A DNA stretch of 64,000 bases. It comes from Cladopsammia gracilis (lineage: Eukaryota > Cnidaria > Anthozoa > Scleractinia > Dendrophylliidae). The notes beneath the pieces are model-generated. The model did no database searches, was not told the DNA's origin, and worked only from the letters and a program-made list of their open reading frames with translations. The stretch is from contig JAJGOT010000469.1 of NCBI GenBank assembly GCA_022457155.1, positions 571,501 through 635,500 on the forward strand. Direction: 5' to 3'. The position numbers and the translations under genes were made by a program. Shown here one piece after another: positions 28,067 through 39,189 of this stretch (position 1 is its first letter; the number at the start of each line of letters is the position of its first letter).

Positions 28067-28071
28067 TTGGT

Positions 28072-29420
28072 ATTAAATAAGAAATTACGAAAACCACCTA
28101 CAATTACGATAATCTTCATCTTAACTGCATGACAAAAGTTTACTTTTTCAGAGGTTCAAAAGTTCCCATCAAGTTCGTCTGTTTTATCGGTCTTCCGTTT
28201 ATCTTATCTGACCGATACATTTTTACCGTACCAATCCGGGAACAAATTCATGTATGAGAAGCGCTCTGATGGTTGCGATTTGGTTCAGCAAAAAAAAGAC
28301 ACAAACTAGCTAATGTACTCTGCTTCCTGTTTTAAACGAGGATAATGACTGTCTGACTGACATTGAGTGACATCCGTTTCTGATACAATGTCGTTTCGTT
28401 ACAATACCCCCTCAAACGCGATTGAAATGAATGTCGCCCCCGGGAGTTTATCAGAGGATTTACGGCTCTTTATCTCCAAGTGAAAGCTCGACTAATTTTA
28501 ATATATACTTCAAATATATACTATCCTCACACTAGAAAGTGCGTACAAATTTATTTTCTTGGATACTACGCACTACAAAAACACTTTAAGTACGGCACTT
28601 ACGTTGATGACCATGCATGCGCAAAGTTAGTCGTGGCAAGAATACGCAAGCTACAAAGACAAATGGAACGCAGCAGCTGCAGCTTTGTGCTGGCCAGCCC
28701 TAATTTGTTTGATGGCCGGTTGGCCATTAACGTGAAAACCAAATGCAAGTAGATTCAGCGGAAATCAAAAGTCCTTTCTTGAAAGCAAGTTTTTGCAAAG
28801 CTGGAAATCAAATATAAAGAGGACAATTGATCGAAGCGGTAACGAAGGAAATGCCAAGAAAGCTAAAGACTCAAAAATTCAGTTGTTTACAGTTGAAGTA
28901 TTCCTAAGTGAACAGCAAATCGCTCGTACTTTACTTGCTTTGCAGCAAAAAAAAAACAGATAACAAAAAAGGAAAACAAAAATAAAACAAAACAAAAGAA
29001 GCAGCTCACCGAGTCACAGAACAAGCATTTACCAAAAACGAAAATGTTGTACAAAAGTCAGTTACAGAAAAGAGCAAGAGTTGTAATATCAGAAGAAAGC
29101 ATCCAGTCGTTCGCCATTTTTTCATTCATGTCTTCGTTTTATCAGCAAAGAAAAGTATTGGAAATGTAATCTACATGTAAATAGAACGAAAATCTAACAA
29201 AAGAAGAGTTCTGGCATTCCAATTCCAATCATTTTTTTCTGGCACCTTAATGTGATGCGGACGCCATGTTAGCATTTTATGAAGTCAAACCGTATTCTAC
29301 TTATACCGCTGACCAGAAATGTTTTTGCCTGAAAGCCTGAACTGGTGGCCTGAACTACGAAGCCGAAGGAAAGGCGAAAGAAAGATGGTAAAATGCTTAG
29401 CTAAATGTCATTGATCGTTA
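28072..29420. other. Host non-coding DNA, nothing recognised
   Basis: No convincing gene. A polyA/AACAAAA-rich stretch lies at 28945-29000. Confidence 0.5.
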
Positions 29421-29424
29421 AAGA

Positions 29425-29650
29425 TCAGAAAACCGTTTTACCTTCTTTTGGAGCGAATGATGACATGTGACGCAGAAATATATGGTAAATCCAGAGTAGA
29501 AATGTTCGTGGACGAACAAAGCTTCAGACGATGGCCTGCTTCGGTGACCTTTCGGTACTACAAAAGCTGTTGTTATTTGCACCGTGATGAGTTAATGGAC
29601 CTCCACTAAAGACAAACAGCATGATCAGCCACAAGAGATGGTTTAGACGA
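29425..29650 (-). repeat. Dispersed repeat family C, copy 2
   Basis: Inverted copy of 19465-19705; starts with the complement of the AAAACGGTTTTCTGAT end and finishes at the complement of CCATCTCTTGTGG. Confidence 0.8.
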
Positions 29651-29664
29651 ATTTGGCTGTAAAA

Positions 29665-30055
29665 TGACGTACATTGCATGGCAAAAATCCCTTAATTTAA
29701 TCATCGTTGTAATGTAAAAACTCCTGTTCGGATTCTCGGTTGACTTGCGTTAACGTATCAGGATACTCCAAAACACCAATTTGCTTTTGTCGTACATACT
29801 GCTCTATGCCTCATTAAAACCACAACAAACAAGATATTTTCTGAAAGTTTAATCACTAAAAATCACTAAAACGTATCGATTTGAAGAAAAACGATTACTG
29901 TGCTTAAAATATAGCGAGTGGTTTCCAAAAGTACATCTTCTTGAACAAAGTTGCGTTTTGGGGTACCCTGATACCTTAAAGGGAATATGTCATCAGATAT
30001 GTCACGCAAGCTAATAATCTTGAAAAACGTCGGGCTGACCTACGATATGATTCTA
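29665..30055 (+). repeat. Dispersed repeat family D, copy 1 (direct copy at 53765-54085)
   Basis: ACATTGCATGGCAAAAATCC through TTGAAAAACGTCGGGCTGAC match 53771-54081 in the same orientation. Copy 1 has ~65 extra bases after GTATCGATTTGAA. Confidence 0.88.
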
Positions 30056-30281
30056 GAAAGTTATGCCGAAATTGATTCTAATTAATTCACGACTGGAAAT
30101 ACCCCACACCAGCTAATGCAGTGCAGTACAGTAACAAACAAACAAAAAATTACAAATATGTCGGTATACCAACAAATGATCTCATTCACTACTAACCAGA
30201 AACTCATCACGTGCTAGGCAACCACTGTACTTGTCTCGTGTGAATTTAACTGGTTTTACCACGCCGACTTCAGGTTAAAAT

Positions 30282-30284
<3 letters not shown>

Positions 30285-30340
<56 letters not shown>
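30285..30340. repeat. (TA)n microsatellite beside the Penelope-like element
   Basis: 56 bases of AT repeat, followed by two copies of AAGATAAGTATAATAAAAAA at 30341-30388, the sequence that also ends the element at 33160-33178 in the other orientation. Confidence 0.95.
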
Positions 30341-30343
<3 letters not shown>

Positions 30344-30399
30344 ATAAGTATAATAAAAAATATATATATAAGATAAGTATAATAAAAAAAAACGATGGG

Positions 30400-31381
30400 G
30401 CGAACTTCTTACTGGTCCTGACTGGTTTTAACGTTTCGGCCTTCGGCCTTCTTCAGAAATTACAAAGAATTAAAAACTAAAAACTAAAAACTATGTACAA
30501 TGATTAAGTTATACAAGTTGTGACTTATATACATTAAGCTACAAAAACAAAGGAAAACGAGGTTACGTAACATAACAAAAGAACTAAATAACAAGGAAAA
30601 ATTTAACGCTAAAAATAACATACATGATGTGATAAAAACCTTAATTAATGATTGAAACAAAGAAAACTCCCTATCGAGGGCCCCCGAATAATCATATAGG
30701 TCACTGTCGGAATGACAGGACCAGCACGTCTTACCAAGTGCCCCCGACAGAACGTTCAAACACAAAACAACTAAAAACAAAGAATAAAACAAGGAAAAGA
30801 AAAAGACAATCCTATTATTGCAAGATACGTGCGTTAATTATTGTAGTTAATGCGGTTTATTGATCTAAATTCACGTGTCTTGTTAAGGCCATGCGGATTG
30901 AGCGTAAACAATTGGGTTGTCCAATAAGCCTCCCTAGTGAGCAACAATTGGTCAAGGTGAAATGTATTTTGAAATGATCTAATTTGTTCGATAAGAATAA
31001 AGCTAATTTGTGAAATATCATGTTCAGAACTATTAAAATGTACCGCCAATTCACATGTTCTCCTATTATTGAGCATGCTAGATTTGTGGTTTCTGAAACG
31101 GACTTTAAATTCGGTGGATGTAGAACCTACATACTGCAAATTGCATTTATTGCAGGTGGCCAAATAAATCACATTTTTGGACGAACATGATAAACTTTGG
31201 CGAATAGAATAATAATCTGTCGGACAACAGAGCCATCGGATCGATTGAACGATGCAAGGTAAACCAAGTGTGAAATGTTTAGGCTGAATAAAAAGGTTTA
31301 CACAAACGGTGAACTCTTCAGCAGAAGGATCCAAGGATACGACGCCACCACGTGAATTTGTAGATAAGTATAATAAAAAAA
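30400..31381 (-). mobile_element. Penelope-like element, inverted 3' fragment (GIY-YIG end)
   Basis: On the minus strand an ORF (31388 to 30834) joins an N-terminal Penelope piece (STNSRGGVVSLDPSAEEF) to the GIY-YIG endonuclease end (YLATCNKCNLQYVGSTS), skipping the RT. Its 3' untranslated part matches 32717-33150 in reverse. It lies head to head with the longer plus-strand copy, the inverted arrangement typical of Penelope insertions. The C-terminal ~125 residues are identical to those of the other copy apart from one change, implying a recent common event. Confidence 0.88.
30425..30460 (-). ncRNA. Hammerhead-like ribozyme candidate, inverted Penelope copy
   Basis: Same CTGAAGA-GGCC-GAA-GGCC-GAAAC arrangement on the minus strand (core 30431-30456). 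The flank before the core differs slightly from the 33090 copy. Confidence 0.33.
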
Positions 31382-32716
31382 TTTCCATCTACAGATTGTA
31401 TAGTTGAAGCTGTTGAAATCTGTCTTCGAATCAACAATTGCCAATTTTTCGGACAAAACTTCGTTCAAAAACATGGCACTGCCATGGGGCCTAAAAATGC
31501 CTGTAGCTATGCTGATTTAGCGATGGGCACCATTGACGAGAAAGCTAAATTTGGGGGTAGTCTGAAACCTTTACTTTGGTGGAGATATAGGGATGATATT
31601 TTTGACGTTTGGACCCAAGGTTTACCCAAATTGTTTGAATTTACTGATTACATAAATTCTTTGTACCCCACTATTAAATTTGAACCAGTACATTCTCATA
31701 GTTTTTTGCACGTTTTGGATCTTACATTGCACCTTCGGGATGGAATCATTATTACGGATGTTTATGCCAAACCTACGGATAGTCACCTTTACTTGCCATT
31801 TTCTAGTTCACATCCGTTGCATTGCAAAAGAGCAATTCCATATGGGGTAGCTTTAAGGATTAAGCGTAATTGTTCTACTGACGAATTTTTGCAAAATAGA
31901 TGTGATGAATATAAAGGTTACTTAAAATCTCAAAATTACCCTGTGGACTTAGTTAACAAACAGTTCGACAAGGCTCTTAGTATTCCAAGATCAGAACTTT
32001 TAAACAAAAAGATTAAATCTGACAAGAAAGTCTTTCCTCTGGTTCTTGATTACAATCCAATTTTGCCTGACATCCGAAACGTCATTAGAAAGCACCTTCA
32101 TTTATTACATTCCTCACCCCTTATAAATGAAATTTTTCCAGCTAAATCTATTTTTCCAGCTTATCGCCGAACCAAAAATCTCAAAGAAATTTTAGCACCA
32201 TCTAAATTTCGGTCTGTTACGGATGAAAATTTTAATGAAGAAGAGGGGGGTTGCTTTAAATGTGATAAAAGATGCGACCTTTGCAAAAGATTTTTACTTC
32301 AAGATTCGAAATTCCAGAGTTCTGCCACAGGTCGTTATTATTCTATTCGCCAAAGTTTATCATGTTCGTCCAAAAATGTGATTTATTTGGCCACCTGCAA
32401 TAAATGCAATTTGCAGTATGTAGGTTCTACATCCACCGAATTTAAAGTCCGTTTCAGAAACCACAAATCTAGCATGCTCAATAATAGGAGAACATGTGAA
32501 TTGGCGGTACATTTTAATAGTTCTGAACATGATATTTCACAAATTAGCTTTATTCTTATCGAACAAATTAGATCATTTCAAAATACATTTCACCTTGACC
32601 AATTGTTGCTCACTAGGGAGGCTTATTGGACAACCCAATTGTTTACGCTCAATCCGCATGGCCTTAACAAGACACGTGAATTTAGATCAAAAAACCGCAT
32701 TAACTACAATAATTAA
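31382..32716 (+). pseudogene. Penelope-like RT (5' truncated) with GIY-YIG endonuclease
   Basis: The frame is open from 31382, upstream of the first Met at 31484. It starts inside the RT: the HGTAMGPKNACSYADLAMG motif, then catalytic WRYRDDIFDVW (YxDD). A linker with CDKRCDLCKRF cysteines precedes the GIY-YIG domain (VIYLATCNKCNLQYVG, then VRFRNHKSSM and a conserved Asn-rich end). Penelope enzymes nick DNA with this endonuclease and copy RNA there. The fingers part of the RT is missing, so it cannot be autonomous. The remaining frame is uninterrupted. Confidence 0.92.
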
Positions 32717-33178
32717 CGCACGTATCTTGCAATAATAGGATTGTCTTTTTCTTTTCCTTGTTTTATTCTTTGTTTTTAGTTGTTTTGTGTTTGAACGTTC
32801 TGTCGGGGGCACTTGGTAAGACGTGCTGGTCCTGTCATTCCGACAGTGACCTATATGATTATTCGGGGGCCCTCGATAGGGAGTTTTCTTTGTTTCAATC
32901 ATTAATTAAGGTTTTTATCACATCATGTATGTTATTTTTAGCGTTAAATTTTTCCTTGTTATTTAGTTCTTTTGTTATGTTACGTAACCTCGTTTTCCTT
33001 TGTTTTTGTAGCTTAATGTATATAAGTCACAACTTGTATAACTTAATCATTGTACATAGTTTTTAGTTTTTAGTTTTTAATTCTTTGTACTTTCTGAAGA
33101 AGGCCGAAGGCCGAAACGTTAAAACCAGTCAGGACCAGTAAGAAGTTCGCCCCATCGTTTTTTTTATTATACTTATCT
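32717..33178 (+). mobile_element. Penelope-like element 3' region
   Basis: Follows the stop and contains a block found inverted at 30390-30833. It holds a CTGAAGA/GAAAC hairpin at 33094-33115 and ends at a TTTTTTTTATTATACTTATCT boundary, the complement of the left end. Confidence 0.85.
33090..33135 (+). ncRNA. Hammerhead-like ribozyme candidate in Penelope 3' region
   Basis: Core-like CTGAAGA (33094-33100) and GAAAC (33113-33117) flank a GGCC-GAA-GGCC stem II. Penelope-like elements are known to carry hammerhead ribozymes in their terminal repeats. It departs from consensus by an extra A between the core and stem II and by a weak stem I, so activity is doubtful. Confidence 0.35.
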
Positions 33179-33330
33179 ACAAATTCACGTGGTGGCGTCG
33201 TATCCTTGGATCCTTCTGCTGAAGAGTTCACCGTTTGTGGAAACTTCTTTAAAAACTGGCCTTGTTCAAATTTCTCTTGCTACCCTGAGTTATCTGAGTT
33301 GCCCAAAAATTAGGGAGGGCTGCAACCAAA
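33150..33330 (+). mobile_element. Penelope-like N-terminal fragment after the 3' end
   Basis: The frame STNSRGGVVSLDPSAEEFTV recurs here in direct orientation right after the 3' region, the partial tandem layout (pseudo-LTR) of Penelope elements. It ends at a stop at about 33312. Confidence 0.7.
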
Positions 33331-33394
33331 CCCTTCCCCCCCCCCACCCCAGCCCCCCTGCCTCCCCGTCCCGTACGCCTGTGATGCTTGCTAT

Positions 33395-33905
33395 ACGTTA
33401 AGCCTAAAGGGCGAATGAGTTTTCTTAAATGATTTCTGTCGAATGAACGAAATGTTAATTTCACCGAAGTTTACAACAAATGATTTTTGAAGGTTTTTCC
33501 TCAGTGAACTAAAGTAAAATAGTCATGTACTTTGAGTTCTAGAACCGGCGTACTTTTGGAAAAATTCAAGAAAAGGTATTGCTGGTTTTACCCGTCAACT
33601 AAAATGGCTGAAACACCATCAAGTTGTTTGACAGTTGATGTAACAAAATGCCACATGGAACTAGAATAAAGGTTTTACATCTGGTGAAAGTCTTGATTTG
33701 TGGAGTTTAAATGGGCTGGAGAAACAATGTCTTACATGTTGCACTTATTAAGACTATTAAAGCAGTTTCTGAGGTCGAAATTGGGTTCAGTGACACCAAT
33801 AAACATCAGATGTTACCATCGCAACAAAAAAGAAACGACCTTAACAAAGGTCATTTTTGAACATCCCCCTGAAGACCTATCTGCATGCAAAATATGAAAA
33901 GGGGG
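33395..33905 (-). repeat. Dispersed repeat family B, copy 2
   Basis: Inverted copy of 18725-19300; ends in a G run (33901-33910) where copy 1 reads ACTCCCC on the opposite strand. Confidence 0.85.
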
Positions 33906-34024
33906 GGGGGATTTTTTATTCATTTCCCATTTAACGACACGTTTGAATTTGTAAAACATGTTTCGACATACTCATGGCATATTCAGTTACAACAGGGTAC
34001 ATTACAATATGAATTTCTCAGCTA

Positions 34025-34027
<3 letters not shown>

Positions 34028-34069
<42 letters not shown>
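34028..34069. repeat. (TA)n microsatellite
   Basis: 42 bases of AT repeat. Confidence 0.95.
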
Positions 34070-34071
<2 letters not shown>

Positions 34072-34244
34072 GATAACAATAGCTGTTGCATAATACAATA
34101 ATTACATGAGATGCAAATGAACATAAATAATATATGAGAAATCATATATGTGAACTGCGAAAATGAAATGAAAGAAAGAAATGAACTTCGCAGTGATGTA
34201 CGCAATCAAATAAATTGCGACTAAGCCTGAGAAAGTTATTTGAA

Positions 34245-34320
34245 GCTCTGGACGGGATCTGAACTCGTGACCTTCGCATTGCCAGGGCGATACTCTAACT
34301 AAATTAGCTACCAAGGCCTT
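34245..34320 (-). other. tRNA-derived sequence (SINE or tRNA pseudogene)
   Basis: On the minus strand an A-box-like TAGCTAATTTAGTTAGAG and a B-box-like GAGTTCAGATCC have tRNA spacing. A 7-base loop CTGGCAA sits between nearly paired arms and would read GGC (Ala). The acceptor stem does not pair, so it is not a functional tRNA. Confidence 0.55.
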
Positions 34321-34329
34321 ATATGTCGA

Positions 34330-35990
34330 GAGCGGTCAATTATCAGTTCAAATACACAGTAAAGTGAGTAGATGTGATAAGAATTAATACATTAGAAATC
34401 ATGTATGCCTAATTGAAGAAACGTTGTCGTAAAAAGGATAGAGCAATGGAATTCTGGGAACAAGTACAATATATCCATCCCTACGGGGTAGTATTGGGAG
34501 ACTGTAAACCGGAAAGAGAAACTCATAAATCGAAGTTTGCCAGTAAAATAAACACGTCTTTCTTTTATAAAATGGGATAACAAAAAGTATAATTCAAGCA
34601 ATGACGACTTTGTCTAGTCATAGTACGATACAACACGACCTGAAGTTTACGTATGGAAGTTAAAAATATTCCATGCACATTTTAAGATTGCATCTCACGT
34701 GTGAAGTTCTTGGTTTCGAGAAAAAATCAAAGGGGTCTTAAAGCCATCTCGTTAATGCGTTAGAACGTGAGGTTAACAAAAGAGAAGAATCTTGATTGGG
34801 GGGGGGGGGGGGGTAAAATCGAATGTTCAATCTTTCCGAAGAGTACATACGCGACAAAGATTTTATGAACAAGGGGATAATGTCATTTTATTCCGCGAGA
34901 CATTTAGTTATTGAAGCAACGGATGAACAGGGATGAAGTTCACTTTACAGTAGAACAGAAAGTGGAGTCTTGCTAAATAAAGAACGTAAAGGCTACGGTA
35001 TGAAGGCTTTAAAATTCATTTGCCGGTGACTGCAGAAGTGGTTAGAACTAGTGGGGGCTCATCAACGGTTTTTGACTGTGAAATGAGTGGTTGTAAGTGA
35101 ATGTTATAAATAGCATTGTTGTGATCATCTACTGGTGCATTTGTAGGACATAAATAGGAAATATTCATAGGATAATTTTTTCTTTTGATTTTACATTAAG
35201 AACTCTTCGATTTAAAATGGCAATATCATGTTAAGTATGTTTTCCCTTTCTCATGCGATTAAGTAGCTCTGCAAATTTTTTGGCATCTTTTTGTCTCATT
35301 ATTTCTAAATTCAAACATGGTTGAAACTGGAAAACTTGGATGTCGTGTGTAAAATGTATTGCCTCAAATACAGAAAGCAGCTTTCCCAGTTGGAGCTGTT
35401 TTCAAAACTTTAATATCATCTGGATTTTCTCCTGCAATACTATTGAAATATTTGACTGATAAGTGCTTCATATGGCAATGATTAAATATTCCAAAACCGA
35501 CAGAACAAAAGCCAAATCCATACTCTTGCATAATCAAGCCGAACGTTTTTTAGTTTTATCGGCAAAATCTTACCTTTCTAACATACTATTACATAATCAT
35601 GACACCTCAACATTTAATACCCATTTAAAATTGAAATAACTCTTTCATAAATCAAACCGTAATAGCAATGATTCAGTATTCCAATGACTACTAAAAAAAG
35701 GGACATTAACGTTAATTGTGCGCAAAAGTAAATCCATTGTATAATGCAATCAAATAAGGCCCCTCCATATATTCCGAATCTAATATAAATGAGCAACAAC
35801 AACATATTTGCCAGGAGCCATAGTCACCGAAAGAAACCGTGAGCGTTGGCCCCACGCATGCAAAGCCATATTAAAGACGTCTTAAGCTATTTTTCGCAGA
35901 AATTGCGCCACCATTGACGCAATGAGAGCGCCGGCACCTACTACCTACTAATATTTGGCGAGAATACTTCGTATTTAGATGCAACCGTTC
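34330..35990. other. Host non-coding DNA, nothing recognised
   Basis: Only a G run at 34799-34813 stands out. Confidence 0.5.
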
Positions 35991-36009
35991 CAGTTTCTTT
36001 GCAATTTGG

Positions 36010-36440
36010 TTGGACCACATTTAGTACAACAAGACACAAATATGCGACGAGAGAGGCATGAAAATAGAACGCTTTTTTTCCAATTTGACAGCCTTGTCTG
36101 ATAAATGACCACAACTGGCTTCTCATTGGCTAAAATTAATTGCCAAATCGCTTAAGCTACCTGCTTTCGTGCCTTAAATTTAACGAGAGTTCAATTCAAT
36201 TGAGCTGACTCGCTTTAATAACTTTAAGCGAGTTGAAAAGCAACTCTTTTCACGAAATTTCCGGTTGTCACTCGCTAATCGACCACATCTAGTACAACAA
36301 GACGCAAATATGCGACGAGAAAGGCATGAAAATAGAACGCGTGCTTTATCTCCGATTTGACAGCCTAGTTTGTCGGATAAATGACCACAACTGGCTTCTC
36401 ATCGGCTAAAATTAATTGCCGACTCGCTTTCCTGCCTTAA
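36010..36440 (+). repeat. Imperfect tandem duplication, ~268-bp period
   Basis: CACAAATATGCGACGAGA through GACCACAACTGGCTTCTCAT at 36012-36165 recurs at 36281-36425 with scattered changes. Confidence 0.85.
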
Positions 36441-36529
36441 CTTTAAGCAACTTTTCACGAGATGTCCGGTTGTCACTCGCTAAGCGACTTCACTTTAATA
36501 TATTTTAAAACATCGATCATTCATATATT

Positions 36530-37240
36530 CCATAGGGCCCGGTCTGTTAAATGTTGTTTGATGTTTAATATTTTTCTTATAATTTATTCAGATGTGGATC
36601 GGCTGAAATATCTCTGTTTTCCGTTTTTCGATTAATGGTACGTCTGTTAGCGTTAAGTGGCAGTCCCGCTAAAAGCGGTCCGCTCGATTTCGCGACCAAA
36701 AATAGTTTTCCTTTATTTTTTGCTGGTCAAAAGGCTTTGGTACACATGTTTGAAATACACAATTCTTTTTTTTTTTTTTCAAATTCTTTATTTTCGCCCT
36801 GCTACAAGCACGAAACGAATTCAGGCCGTCTCGGCCCTTTCGACGGTACTATAAGAAGCAAGGGCCGACAACTGCGTAGAAAAAGTAACGCAACAATGGC
36901 ATGATTGAGACCAAACCGAAAGTTTAAATGCAACTGCGGATAGGTATTTTGCCGTTATTGCGGATCGTCAGCACAGTGTAGCAACAAGTTCGAGTAACTA
37001 ACCTGACTGAGTTAGCACTTTCAAAAATGTCCACTTGGTTTTAAACTCCGGATATGATCCTGTCCACGTGTACAGCTTATGCCATACGCAATGAACAAAA
37101 CAGTTGAGAAAATCGTGCCACTGTTGCAAAACTATCTGCCAGAGAGAACATGGCCAAACCATGTGAAAAAACTGACGCAACATAACGGATGTTTCTACGT
37201 AGCGCGCCTTTCAAAAACCATCAATTTTAGTCTCCCGATC
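36530..37240. other. Host non-coding DNA, nothing recognised
   Basis: No convincing gene; a T run at 36768-36779. Confidence 0.5.
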
Positions 37241-37249
37241 ACCGTCGAA

Positions 37250-37705
37250 ACCCGGGGGGGGGACTCCCATATGAAAGGGGTGGGGATGCTCGTCGTCTCG
37301 CTTAGGGGTGTAAATTTCATATCCAAAACATCATCACCAATATTTGGGTATAGGGGTGCCGCTGAGGGTCTGAGACCCTGACCCTGTTTAGGACAAAAAA
37401 GAAACGAAAATACCTACCCTGTGTAGAACAACACCCTCTATTTTAGGACCCTGTCTAGGACACGACTCGTGCGTGGTTATTAATCTGAGCTTTAAAAAAA
37501 TAGTAGACGGATCTGAAACGAAAACGACTTCACCTTCGCATGAATATGCTAATCACGACAAGGGAAGTCACCACAAGCACTACGTTAACAGGAACCATAC
37601 CCTGTTTAGAACAGACTCGCGTTAAATTATATACCCTGTTCAGGACAAAAATGCCAAAAACCATACCCTGTCCAGCGGCACGTCCCCGTATAGGTCATAT
37701 AAGGG
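37250..37705. repeat. Dispersed repeat family A, copy 2
   Basis: Degenerate CCCTGT(T/C)TAG(G/A)AC pieces after the landmark GCCGCTGAGGGTCTGAGACC; related to 18030-18495. Confidence 0.7.
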
Positions 37706-38244
37706 AGTACGTTTCATTAATGTTTCATGTACAATGTAATTGCTCACGTCAAATTCTCTCTTCTCACTCTTCGGGGCGTTATGTTATCACATAAATTATC
37801 CTTTTTTCCCAACAGACTAGAGATCCCAACGGCAGATGTCTACCCTTGGTTATTGGAAACGGTCCCATCAGCATAATTCGTTGAAATATCAGATTGCAAA
37901 TGATCAATATGATCCAACAAAATTGAGGGAATACTTTCCCAAATTCTGCATGAATTACAAAGCAGAAAGTTTTCCACTAATTTAGGCTGCTCTGTCTAGT
38001 GTAGAAACTCTCTTCTCTGCAGAATCTCTGCAGAATCGCTTCGCGCTCGTGTCTCGCGCTACGCGCTCACGCCCCAAAACCCGTTTGAGCGCCCCCGACC
38101 GAGAAGAATGGCTCGTTTTAGGCGTATTTGTCTCATTCAATACAGGCCGTAAAAATCACTTCAGGCCGGATTCTCGCTATATCATTCCGGCTATAATTTT
38201 TCGTACGGGTTTCACCTTTTTTAATCTATTAATACCAGCTACGA

Positions 38245-38325
38245 AAAGCGCGTGAAGCATTTCTCATAGACAAAGCAAAGACGTTAGAACCACTTGGAAT
38301 CAACAGACGCGACGAACTTCATTAA
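38245..38325 (+). pseudogene. Penelope-like GIY-YIG C-terminal fragment
   Basis: A short frame ending at TAA 38323-38325 reads EAFLIDKAKTLEPLGINRRD, the conserved end of Penelope GIY-YIG domains. It lacks everything upstream. A hammerhead-like motif follows 135 bases later, as in the element at 30-33 kb. Confidence 0.7.
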
Positions 38326-38459
38326 CTTTCTTATCACTAGTCAGCTTAGTTTATCACCCGTCAAACCCTTCACCAATCATATTCATTGTTTTTGTTATTC
38401 TTTAGTTTTTTCAAAACCACTTGTATAACGGTTTTACAGTTGTAATCATTTATAGTGCT

Positions 38460-38502
38460 TGCCCCTGAAGAAGCTTTGTTTTGCAAAGCGAAATATCGGG
38501 CA
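38460..38502 (+). ncRNA. Hammerhead-like ribozyme candidate in Penelope remnant
   Basis: GCCC (38461-38464) pairs with GGGC (38498-38501) as stem I, extended by T-A. Core CTGAAGA is 38465-38471. Stem II is GCTTTG/CAAAGC (473-478 with 484-489 of 38 kb), followed by GAAATATC. The order matches a hammerhead with very short stem III, again with one extra A after the core. Confidence 0.42.
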
Positions 38503-38509
38503 CTATTAT

Positions 38510-39050
38510 ATTCCACTTTTATTTTATTTTATTTTATTTGCTTCTGCTTCTGCTTCTGTTTTTCTGCCGTAAGGATCAGTTTGCCGTTTTTTTTTCCTTC
38601 ACTTACTATAGAAATAGGTCAGTGTCTTTTAAAACCTCTTTAAACGCTCACAAGACAATTCACCCTTCACGCTTTCCTCCCACACCGCTATAAAGGAATA
38701 CCCTATACACAACAACCTTTTAATCAATTTATTAGCCTACGCATATCCGCATTTACTTCTCCTACACCACATATTACCTTATCTACTCTCAAATCTCCAT
38801 AACGTGCGATATAGATCGTGTTTTGATTGGTTATTTCCATATCACTGCGGTCAGTTAATATTGGTGGGAGTTGGTGGGCGGAAGAGCCAGAACAATGGAC
38901 TGTCTACAGGCGCTTATATTTTTTCCTCCCCTCGTCTCGCGCTTCGCGCTCGTGTCGCGAAATGCTTCGCTCGCCCCGCTTGGCTCATAAAGCGCCTGTC
39001 ATGCAGGCTAGGGTCTATTAAGTCACGATTTACTAAATTACTCTTTTAAA
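38510..39050. other. Host DNA with CpG-rich GCTTCGCGCTCG patches
   Basis: A palindrome-prone patch at 38930-39010 ends TGCAGGCTA, reminiscent of the TAGCCTG hairpin MITEs, but clean ends were not found. Confidence 0.4.
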
Positions 39051-39189
39051 CACGCATCAATCTCTGACACACAACGTCAAGGAATTATCCGCCTGCTTTA
39101 CAAGAAGAACGACAAGTTAGACTTGAAAAACTGGCAACCAATTTCTCTGTTAAACACAGATTATAAAATTTGTACTAAAGTAATCAAAC
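39051..39189 (+). pseudogene. LINE reverse-transcriptase fragment
   Basis: An open frame carries GIIRLLYKKNDKLDLKNWQP then ISLLNTDYKI, the conserved start of the RT fingers in L1-type LINEs. It is cut on both sides; unrelated sequence starts at about 39190. Confidence 0.8.

Larger units (their letters stand above)
20768..28071 (-). mobile_element. BEL/Pao LTR retrotransposon, copy 1, with TTGGT target duplication
   Basis: LTRs at 20773-21264 and 27580-28066 enclose gag and pol on the minus strand. The 5-bp sequence TTGGT flanks both outer ends (20768-20772, 28067-28071), the usual BEL duplication length. Domain order read leftward is Gag, zinc knuckles, aspartic protease, RT, RNase H, integrase, DUF5641-like tail. 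The element has three in-frame stops and one frame change, so it is full length but not intact. Confidence 0.95.

Noticed and set aside
30648..30863. Basic ORF duplicated at 32687-32902
   Set aside because: Antisense reading of the Penelope 3' region.
34245..34320. Functional tRNA-Ala gene
   Set aside because: Acceptor stem does not pair and the anticodon stem has a mismatch; better read as tRNA-derived SINE.
36635..37381. Several ORFs of 60-100 codons
   Set aside because: No domain, splice support or codon pattern; some cross the family A repeat.
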